Shown here in pieces: positions 1 to 13,200 of a stretch of 64,000 bases of DNA (positions within the stretch are counted from its first letter, which is position 1; every line of letters begins with the position of its first letter). The DNA is taken from contig NZ_CP006018.1 of the NCBI RefSeq assembly GCF_000706765.1, positions 434,001-498,000 of the forward strand, read 5' to 3'. The notes beneath the pieces were generated by a model that saw nothing but the letters and a program-made list of their open reading frames with translations, was not told the DNA's origin and searched no databases. This stretch comes from Bifidobacterium [indicum] DSM 20214 = LMG 11587. Lineage in GTDB: Bacteria; Actinomycetota; Actinomycetes; Actinomycetales; Bifidobacteriaceae. The position numbers and the translations under genes were made by a program.

Positions 1-861
<861 letters not shown>

Positions 862-880
862 GTCTGCGTGTCCACATGAT

Positions 881-920
881 CCCCTCAGGCCGGTGCCTGG
901 ACGACACCGGCCACCAGGGG
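881..920 (+). other. rpoB-rpoC intercistronic RNA hairpin
   Basis: GGCCGGTG at 888-895 pairs perfectly with CACCGGCC at 905-912 around a 9-base loop. CCCCT 881-885 extends the stem with AGGGG 916-920 across a small internal loop. No T-run follows, so it does not look like an intrinsic terminator. A transcript-processing or stability element is one possibility. Confidence 0.55.
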
Positions 921-975
921 ACCTGACCAAGACGGAAACTTCAGAGCAGTTACAAGATCAGAGACAGGACATAGA

Positions 976-5103
<4,128 letters not shown>

Positions 5104-5140
5104 TTCGATGAGTTGATTCGAGTTCCGTATAGGACTCGAT

Positions 5141-5191
5141 ACGAAGAAGGGCCCCCGCCCGGTGCGAAACCGGACGGGGGCCCTTCTTCGT
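5141..5191. terminator. Bidirectional terminator between rpoC and the PFNA cluster
   Basis: A 23-base-pair stem with one mismatch runs from 5141 to 5191 around a short GCGAA-type loop. The base of the stem is ACGAAGAAGG and its complement, so either strand ends in a T-containing tract. It lies between two converging genes and can stop transcription from both. Confidence 0.85.
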
Positions 5192-5237
5192 ATATCCGGG
5201 TGGCCTCATGCGCGCACAGACCGCGAGTCAACCAGGC

Positions 5238-7655
5238 TCAGAGAATGTGGCGCAGGGATAATCGCGCTTTCCAACGTCTGAAGCGGGGGAGGCCCTCCAG
5301 AATGGACCGCCGGACCTGGTCCACCAGCTTCCAGTATTCGACGGCTTCCTCGTCCGATACCAGGTGATTGTCGAAGCTTGCCCCGTCGGCCATGGCGCAG
5401 AGCCGATACAGGTCGTCTTCACCAGCGGGTTCAACGATTAAGGGCTCGTGGAGCCCAAGGAGGTCCTGGTTGATGGCTCTGGCCTGTTCCCTTCTGGTTC
5501 CCTTGAGTCTGAGACCCGATTGCCGGGCCAGGCTGTTGATTTGCTTCCATCCCCGCTCGATTCGTTCCTTGGGGGATCCTCCGGTCCTGGCCCGATTCAG
5601 GAGCCATGCCTTGAGTGCCAGGATGGACAGGACCAGCAGGGTCAGTATCCAGAGGGGCGAGGAATAGGCAAGAATCTTCCCGATCAGTGCTCCGTATCTG
5701 GCCCAGAAGGAGGGGCTGGCTTCCTTGTCGGCATCCTGACCGCCGATGTGGGCCCTGCTCTTGGCGCCCTGGTCATCCCTGGGAGGATCGACCAGTGGGG
5801 GCGGTGGCTGCCTGACCAAGGTCTTGGGGTTGGGAGGGGTGAGGTTCAGGTTCCTGTCCGGTGTCCTGGTCTCCTGAGGTGTGGGATAGAAGGGCACCCA
5901 TCCCAACCCCGCCAGGTTGATTTCCACCCAGGCTTCGGCATCCCCTCCCCTGAAGTCCACCGTGGTGCCGCCGCTGGCGTCCTGATGGGTGCGGTCCTTG
6001 CTGATGTCTCCCTGCTTGTCCTTGGGTATGAACCCCAGTACGACCCGGGAGGGGAGCCCCATCTGCCTGGCGAGAAGGGCCATGGCGGAGGCGTATTGTT
6101 CGCTGTCTCCGACCATGGCCTGGGCCTGGAGGAGCTGGTCGATCCGGTAGTCCCCGTGGCCGGAGGGGGAGGGATAATCGCCTTCCAACCCATGGGAGAA
6201 CCAGCCTTCCTGGCGGAGTCTGGCCTCGATTGACAGGGCCTTGGCACCGGGTTGACTCTGGACGGAGGTCACTAGGGCCGCCACCTTCGATAGGGAATCC
6301 GGAGGGTTCGAGACGGGGGGAACCGAGGCCGTCCCTGCCTGGCTGTTCTTGATGGCATCCCGGCTGGGTCTGGCCTTTGTGGTGCCCTGAACCGTATAGG
6401 TGGTATCGGCACCGAGTGGGGCGGTGGTGATGGCGGACTCGGTGGCCTTGTTGTAATAGAGGTCGTTCCTGCTCAATCTGCCTTCGGGGTTGATTGAGCT
6501 TGGCTGCCCGGCCATGGGCACCCAGGCGTGCCCGAAATCCCGATGGATGGTGAAGGTGGCCTCGAAGCTTGTCCCCTCCGTTCCGCCGGTATCGTTTCCG
6601 TCATCAGGGTCGGGGGCGATGGTACTGCCGATGCGTCGGTAATCGGAGGACTGCCCGGGTATGGTGCTGTCGGAGAGGTTCCAGACCTTGCCGTCGTACC
6701 TGTCCATGACGGCCATGCGGACCGGGGTGCCGGCCGGGAGGTCGTGAACGGTTACCAGGGTGTCGTCCTTATGGTCCTTGATGTAGGACCTGTAATCACT
6801 CAGTGGGCTGGTGAACTGGTAGGGGTCAATCGGAGGCCGGTACCGGTCTCGCAGCGCCAGCCGGTCGAGAGGGACCAGAAGGGTACCGGCCAGGGTAATG
6901 GCCAAGGTCAGGGCCAGGACCAGTGACTTGGCGATGACCCTGCCGGGCTGAAGCAGGCCCAGGCGCCAGGACGCCCAGAGAAGAACCAGGATCCACTGGC
7001 AGTACCCCGCAGGCCCGGGGTGCCAACCGTGGCTGGTTCCCAGGAGGGCCGATACACCCATGGTGACGAGTATCGGCAGGATGGACAGGAGAGGGCTGGG
7101 ATCGATACCGCCGTCAGAGCGTACCTCCTGTCCAAGGGGGTGTAGTTCCTCCAGGAAGGCGGCCAGGAAGGAGGTCCACAGGAGCAGGGTCCACAAGGCC
7201 ATGAATCCGCCCGCCTCCCAGCCCAGTGGCGGGTCAATCGAAATCAAGGCTTTGAAGGAGCCGAACGTGGAAGCGAATCCGTCCGCCAGGGTTTGGCTGG
7301 TCGGAAGCACATGGATGAGGGTGGTGCCATTAAGCGTGATGATGGGGCCCAGGATGAACTGGGCCACAAGCAGCAGGCCAACCTGGAGGTATGGCCTGAA
7401 GGCACGGCTGGAGCGGATCAGGGCGATCAGGGCTCCGGTCATGCCGGAGACGAGTCCCACCAGCAGCCATCCTTTGAGGTCCGCGTACACGGGGAGGAGT
7501 TGGATGGCCGCCAGAAGGTTGAGTGGTACCAGGGTCAGGGCGCAAAGTAGACCCCGCACCCGATTCACGGCGCCTACAGGTGCGGTCTGCTCGCCTCCCA
7601 GTACGCGGATGGGGGAGGGGGGTGTCTGGGGTTGCCAGGTCGAAGCGGTCTTCAT
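5238..7655 (-). CDS. TgpA-like membrane protein with degenerate transglutaminase domain (PFNA tgm)
   Basis: A protein of 805 residues. Several membrane segments fill roughly residues 30-280. A long extracytoplasmic part contains a transglutaminase-like fold (about 490-600), another membrane helix lies near 670-695, and a cytoplasmic tail follows. This is the layout of TgpA/DUF3488-transglutaminase proteins. The usual Cys-His-Asp catalytic triad is absent: the segment aligned with GxC carries Ser518 (GDSEQYAS), HAWVE reads EAWVE (Glu574), and FDPTP reads FYPTP (Tyr590). The fold is therefore probably non-catalytic, perhaps a binding module at the cell envelope. The start ATG overlaps the DUF58 stop by four bases (ATGA), indicating translational coupling. 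It is the last gene of the cluster. Confidence 0.85.
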   Translation of the reverse strand: MKTASTWQPQTPPSPIRVLGGEQTAPVGAVNRVRGLLCALTLVPLNLLAAIQLLPVYADLKGWLLVGLVSGMTGALIALIRSSRAFRPYLQVGLLLVAQFILGPIITLNGTTLIHVLPTSQTLADGFASTFGSFKALISIDPPLGWEAGGFMALWTLLLWTSFLAAFLEELHPLGQEVRSDGGIDPSPLLSILPILVTMGVSALLGTSHGWHPGPAGYCQWILVLLWASWRLGLLQPGRVIAKSLVLALTLAITLAGTLLVPLDRLALRDRYRPPIDPYQFTSPLSDYRSYIKDHKDDTLVTVHDLPAGTPVRMAVMDRYDGKVWNLSDSTIPGQSSDYRRIGSTIAPDPDDGNDTGGTEGTSFEATFTIHRDFGHAWVPMAGQPSSINPEGRLSRNDLYYNKATESAITTAPLGADTTYTVQGTTKARPSRDAIKNSQAGTASVPPVSNPPDSLSKVAALVTSVQSQPGAKALSIEARLRQEGWFSHGLEGDYPSPSGHGDYRIDQLLQAQAMVGDSEQYASAMALLARQMGLPSRVVLGFIPKDKQGDISKDRTHQDASGGTTVDFRGGDAEAWVEINLAGLGWVPFYPTPQETRTPDRNLNLTPPNPKTLVRQPPPPLVDPPRDDQGAKSRAHIGGQDADKEASPSFWARYGALIGKILAYSSPLWILTLLVLSILALKAWLLNRARTGGSPKERIERGWKQINSLARQSGLRLKGTRREQARAINQDLLGLHEPLIVEPAGEDDLYRLCAMADGASFDNHLVSDEEAVEYWKLVDQVRRSILEGLPRFRRWKARLSLRHIL

Positions 7656-8983
7656 GAGAGGGTCCTCAACAGCTGAGGTAGGTTTCCCAGGGTGCCCAAC
7701 CGCGCCCGGGTCAGTGTGCCCAGCTGCTGGATGGTTGGTCGTTCTCCTTGTGCTGCGGTCAGGACCATGGATCGGATGGACTTGGGGAGACCTGCTGCCA
7801 TGGTCTCGATATCCGTCTGGTCCGGACGGGAGCCGCTCACCAGCAGGACCAAAGAAGCGTCGGGGATATGGGATTCCATCATGTTGAGCCAGGAGACCGA
7901 GGTTTGACGGACACTTCCCTCGGTGGGCTTCTGGACAGGGAGGATGAGGCTGCAGGCATCAAGGAAGGCACGGGGCGTATCCGTGCGAAGAAGGTCTGCG
8001 TCACGTGTCGGTCGGTTTTGCGATAAGCCGACTCTCCGGTTGCTCATCTGCCCGTCCCTGTTCGATCCGGCATGGTTGCCGGTCTGGCCGGCGGGAATCA
8101 TGGCGGCCAGCGCGCGGTCGTCAAGGAGGCAGCGAGCTCCCAGGGATGCGAAGATGCTGACGGCCAGTTCGAATTCCTCGGCGGTGGAATATGAGGTCGG
8201 GTCCGTATCCATCCAGAGGACGGTATCCGTGCGGAGTGTGGGCTCATACTGGCGGACCATCATGGAACCGGTCTTGGCCGTGGACAACCAGTGGACACGT
8301 TTGATGTCGTCTCCGGGCTCATAGGGGCGTAGAGTATGGAACTCCATATCGTCGTCGACGGTTCCCGAAGTCGTCTGCCCTTCCAGGTCCCGTTGCAGTC
8401 CGGCAGTGATGGAATCAAGGTCAATCGTTCTCGGGTGGACATAAACCTGGTTTCCGGCGGCCAGAACCCTCTGTCGGCGAATCACCCCGAAGGGGTCGCC
8501 TGCCTCCACAGTGACCGGGCCCAAGGATATGGCGCCGCGGCGCAGGGCCTGGAGATTCAGGTGCAGGTGGGCGGACTGTCCGGGCGATAGTGCCGGTACC
8601 GGCAGGTGGGAGGGTTCGGCCCCGACCAGGATGCCGACTCTGCCGCTGCGGGTGGATTGCTTGCCGGGGTTGGTCAGGATGATGGAGAGTTCCGACTCCT
8701 GGCCCACACTCAGATGGGTCCTGTTCAGGTCGACTTCCGCCTTGTATCCCAGATTCCCCATGCTCATGACCATCCCTGCGGCAATCAGGGCCAGGCTGGA
8801 CAGGGCAAGGGCCAGGAGTTCGGCCCAGCCGGTCAGGGCCAGCCCGAGACCGGCAATGACCGCGACCAGGGCCAGTCCCCACCCGAGTGGTGTCACCATG
8901 GAGAGGACCCGGCACCATAAGGCATGGGCGGTCGGTTCACGGACGGTCCCTGAGGTTGGTCGTGAGGTCTTGTCGGAGCTCAT
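7652..8983 (-). CDS. DUF58-family membrane protein
   Basis: A protein of 443 residues starting MSSDKTSRPT at ATG 8983, chosen because a GAAGG ribosome site lies 9-10 bases upstream. An earlier ATG at 8992 would put that site too close. Two hydrophobic segments occur near residues 35-85. The DUF58 signature lies in the middle: LRPYEPGDD followed by RVHWLSTAK and MVRQYEP. DUF58 proteins are regularly encoded between a MoxR ATPase and a transglutaminase-like protein, and are thought to be clients or partners of the MoxR chaperone. It begins just after the moxR stop and overlaps the next gene by four bases. Confidence 0.88.
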   Translation of the reverse strand: MSSDKTSRPTSGTVREPTAHALWCRVLSMVTPLGWGLALVAVIAGLGLALTGWAELLALALSSLALIAAGMVMSMGNLGYKAEVDLNRTHLSVGQESELSIILTNPGKQSTRSGRVGILVGAEPSHLPVPALSPGQSAHLHLNLQALRRGAISLGPVTVEAGDPFGVIRRQRVLAAGNQVYVHPRTIDLDSITAGLQRDLEGQTTSGTVDDDMEFHTLRPYEPGDDIKRVHWLSTAKTGSMMVRQYEPTLRTDTVLWMDTDPTSYSTAEEFELAVSIFASLGARCLLDDRALAAMIPAGQTGNHAGSNRDGQMSNRRVGLSQNRPTRDADLLRTDTPRAFLDACSLILPVQKPTEGSVRQTSVSWLNMMESHIPDASLVLLVSGSRPDQTDIETMAAGLPKSIRSMVLTAAQGERPTIQQLGTLTRARLGTLGNLPQLLRTLS

Positions 8984-8996
8984 TGCGGTCATGCCT

Positions 8997-10277
8997 TCAG
9001 TGCTCTGTTGTGGGCACGGGAACCCCTTCAAGGGCTTCGGCCAGGGCCTGGTGCTCATCGACTCCCGAGAGCCTGGTTTCGGTCTCCAAGACCAGACGGT
9101 GGGCCAGAACAGGGTCGACCAGCTCCTTGACATCATCGGGGATGACATAATCCCGTTCCTGGGAGCATGCCTTGATGCGGGCACACCGTATCAAGGCCAG
9201 GCCTCCACGGATGGATGAGCCCACCTTGATGGCCCTGCTGTGACGCGTGGCCTCGATGATGCGAACGGCGTACTCCACGATGGAGGGATGACAGTAAACT
9301 TTGGAAGCGTACTGGGTCATGGCTGCGATGTCGTCGGCACCGACCACGGCGGTGATCATCCCGGCACGGTCCTTGATATCGGCCTCCTGAAGGATTCGTA
9401 TGCTTGCATCGTGCCCGGGAGCTCCCACGGAGGTTCGAATCAGGAAGCGGTCCATCTGAGCCTCAGGCAGGCTGTAGGTGCCCAACTGTTCAATCGGGTT
9501 CTGGGTGGCCAGGACCATGAAGGGATGGGGCACCTGGTAGGTGCTGCCGTCGACGGTGACCTTTTCTTCCTCCATGACCTCCAGGAGGGCGGACTGGGTC
9601 TTGGGGGAGGCCCGGTTGATTTCGTCGGCCAGAATCATCGAGGCGAAAACGGGCCCCGGCCTGAAGGAGAACCTGCTCTCGGTCTGGTCATAGAAGGTGA
9701 CGCCAACGACGTCCGAGGGGAGGAGGTCTGGGGTGAACTGAATCCGTTTGAATTCCACGTCGATGGACCTGGCCAGTGCCCGTGCCAGCTGGGTCTTGCC
9801 GGTACCGGGATTGTCCTCAAGGAGGACGTGGCCGCCGGCAACCAGGGCCGTGATGCACAGCTCCACGGTCGCCTCCTTGCCCACCACTGCCTTGCTGACG
9901 TTCTCGGAGATGGACCGGAAGAGCCTGGCGAAATCACTGCAGGTCCTTACCGGGCCGGCCTCTGTTGGCCCCTGGGGTGCACTGTGCCGAATCTCGTTGC
10001 TGCCCGTGACCAGTGGACTGAGGTTGGTCTTGTCCTGAATCAGTGGTTTGCTCGCCGCCAGCGACCTGGATTGGTATGCACCCAGCCTGGTGCTGTCTTC
10101 AAGGTCGGTGCGCATCTCCTTGCGGCTGGATGTCCCTGCCCGACCGGCGGGCTGCCTGGGGTTTGCCTGGCCGGGGTGTGCAAGGCTGCCGCCAACATGG
10201 TGGGAACCCACTCTGGTGGCATCGTCCATTGGGGTGTGGGCATTCTGGGTGTGGTCGTCCTGGAATCGGTCATTCAT
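8997..10277 (-). CDS. MoxR-family AAA+ ATPase (PFNA aaa-atp)
   Basis: A protein of 426 residues beginning MNDRFQDD. The first 115 or so residues are a low-complexity hydrophilic extension not typical of MoxR proteins. The AAA+ core then follows: Walker A DNPGTGKTQLA, Walker B ILADEINRASPKTQ, and the MoxR-typical ATQNPIEQLGTYSLPEAQMDRF (sensor/arginine region). MoxR ATPases act as chaperones that assemble or activate partner protein complexes. The start overlaps the stop of the upstream giant gene in the arrangement ATGAATGA, so translation is probably coupled. Confidence 0.93.
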   Translation of the reverse strand: MNDRFQDDHTQNAHTPMDDATRVGSHHVGGSLAHPGQANPRQPAGRAGTSSRKEMRTDLEDSTRLGAYQSRSLAASKPLIQDKTNLSPLVTGSNEIRHSAPQGPTEAGPVRTCSDFARLFRSISENVSKAVVGKEATVELCITALVAGGHVLLEDNPGTGKTQLARALARSIDVEFKRIQFTPDLLPSDVVGVTFYDQTESRFSFRPGPVFASMILADEINRASPKTQSALLEVMEEEKVTVDGSTYQVPHPFMVLATQNPIEQLGTYSLPEAQMDRFLIRTSVGAPGHDASIRILQEADIKDRAGMITAVVGADDIAAMTQYASKVYCHPSIVEYAVRIIEATRHSRAIKVGSSIRGGLALIRCARIKACSQERDYVIPDDVKELVDPVLAHRLVLETETRLSGVDEHQALAEALEGVPVPTTEH

Positions 10278-13200
10278 GTCTGTCAATCCTTGTTCTCTCG
10301 TAAGACCGGCTGGTTGCGTTTGCTTGCGGTTTCCCCCGGTTCCGTGGTTCTGATGGCGCGTATTCCGCTTCCCGGGTGGCCTGTGCTCGACGGCTCTCCA
10401 TGGCTCTCTTCTTGGGTGGACGTGTCCCTGCAAGCGTCAGCTCCCTGGTCGTGGCTGGCGACTGCCCTTCCTCTCCCATGCCGCCGATGCGGCTGATGGC
10501 CTTGAACCGGATGGTATTCCCGGGCCTTGCCATCGAGGCTGGCAGAGTGATTTGCCCCGTGGCCATTCCGGAAGTGCAGCCCAGGGTCCAGGAGTCAGCC
10601 GAGGGGTCGGCTCCCTCGATGGTGACCAGGATGTCCCCGCAGGGCCTGCCGTGGTCGGCGCCCGGGATGAGTGCCAGGTCGATCAGACCGGGGTTGTTGG
10701 TGGGGTCGGACTGCTCTATCTTGCCGAAGGCGGGCGGGTCGGGGTGCGACCAGGTGGAACCGGAGACTGACCGGGCTTCACCGGCACCGGCGAGATTGGA
10801 TGGTGTAACGGTGATGGAGCAGGCCTGTCCGGCATCCTGATGGTCCACGGAGAAGACTGCGCTGGTGGACGTGGGGGAGCGCCCCCTCATCGATCCGCAG
10901 CCTGATCCGGTGGTCTGTATCAGGTATCGGTCAATGGCGGAACCGCGGTTCTCGGGCTGGTCCCACCTCACCGTCAGAGTCTCCTTGGTGTTGCCGTCCA
11001 TGGATAGGTTCCGAACGCCGCCGGGTATCACGTCAGGTCTGGCCGCCAGCGGGGAGGAGGCCGGGGACCATCCGACCTCGTTGTGGGCCTGAACCGTAAA
11101 GCTGTAGTCCTGCCCGTTGGACAGGCCGCTGATGGTGCAGGTGGTGGCTTGCGAGCAGGATTGCTGACCGGAGCCGGTGCTCGACCGGTAGGAGACCCGG
11201 TACTCGTCGATGGGACTCCCGTTGGCGCTCCCCGGCAGCCAGGCCAGCGAGACTGTTCCATCGCCTGCACGGGGGGACCCTGCCAGCATCTTGGGGGCCT
11301 GGGGCCTGTCGACGATACTGACTGTTATGGATGCGCTTACGCGTCGGTCCTTGTCTCTGGTGCCGTCTTCCACGGTCACCAGGACGGTGTTGGTCGAGGC
11401 GCCGATATCCCTATCGGTCTTGATGGTCACCCGTCCGTCCCCGGAGTGTGAGGCGGTCAGCTTGGATGTATCGTCCGTCACCACGCCGACCACCCGCAGA
11501 GGAGTGTCGGGGAAGGGGTTCATGGCCCCGTCCAGCATGTCGACATTGAGGCTCTGCCCCGCCTTGGCCCTGACGGTCCGCGACGGTATCGATGCCAGAG
11601 GCCGGGTGGTCTTTACGACCCTGAAGGTCAGGCCCCCTTTGACGGTGCCGTCCTTATAGGCAATGGTGACGGGGAGGGTTGCCCGGGCACCGGGCGCAGC
11701 CGTCTTGTCCGCGCTGACGGAGAGCTGACCCTGGGGTGTGAGCGATACCTGGATGGGGCCGCTGGCCCCGCTTGTCGAATAGGTGTAGGAGTCGGAGGCG
11801 CTTCCCCGGGGAATCCGGGTCAGGGCTTTCAGGGAGATGGTTTGAGCCGGGTCTCCGGCCACCAGGTCTATGGGTGGAGCCGAGAGGGTGGGCGGTTCTT
11901 CACGCCCTCCCTCAACGGTGATGGGAAGGGTCAGGACGGCCGAGTTGACAATGGTCTTCCCGTCGGGTACTCCATCCTGGGCGGTGAAGGTCAGGGAGGC
12001 AGGCCCGGAATAGTCCCTGTCTGCGGTGAACCTGAGGGTGGTTGGATCCACATAGGGGTCGGACCCGTCGGACTTGGTGGCCGAAACGGAATCGGGTGAC
12101 GCGATTCGGGCGGTCTTGCCTGCTCCCACCCGTACATGGTCGGCGATATCGATGGTGATGCTCTGCCCGGCCCGGACACGCAGATCAGGGGCCTTGGGGC
12201 GGATGGTGGGTGGAAATACCCCGAACGCGGGCACCTTGACGAAGGCCGTGGAGGTAATGCCGTACCTGGTGTTGGTGACCGTGTAGGGGACCGCCCTGGC
12301 TTGATCGGTGAGGTCAATGCTGAGGACTGTGGACCCCGGACCACCCTTGACCCGGGCATGTTCTCCGGCACTGGGATGCACCTCAAGTTTCAGGTCCTCC
12401 ACGGTTCCCGAGGGATTGGACATGGAGTCGGCCAAATCGACCTCGACCGTGCGCTTGTCGATGGTATCGGCAGGGGCCACGTCATAATCCTGCAGGGTCG
12501 GCGGCTGTATCGGAGCCTTGGGGTCCGTGGTGATGGTCAGGGTCGCCTGGTCGCTGATGCCCGCCTGGTTCCTGGCACGGTAGACCACATATGCGGTGCC
12601 GGCCTGGGGTGGTGTGGTCAGGCGGATCATGTTGTCCACCACCTTGGCTTCGCTCACACCGGTGGCCTCCAGATGGGGGTCAAGGGTCAGTGGGGTGTCG
12701 TCTCCCGAAATGTCATTGGACAGGACGGGCACATCCACTGCCATGCCCGGTCTCATGGTCACCTGGTCGTCCCGGCTGAATACGCCCCCGCCTGTGGAAT
12801 TCCGGAAGACTCCGACTCGGATATGGCCCTGGGCGCGTTGTCCCACCCAGTCCTCGACCGCATAGGTGAAATCGTCGGTCCCACTGGAGTCGGCATAGGC
12901 CTCATATATCAGGTAATCGGCCCCGACCTGGGTGATGCGCCCCAGTTTGGGTGCCTGGTTTCCCAGTCCGGACAGTGTGTCACAGTCCCCATCGGGGTCG
13001 ATGCCGGTCAGGGCGACGGGAATCCGGACCTTGGACCCTGCGGCCACCTGGGCCTGTACGTCGTCGGGGGTTGGAGCCGGTTTGTCCTTCTGGTTGCCGG
13101 TATGGACCTCGAAGGTGATGACTCCCGAGGCGGTGTTGCCGAGGTTGTCCTTGACCGTGTAGGTCACGGGATAGGTTCCCGGTTCCTGGCCTGCCTGATA

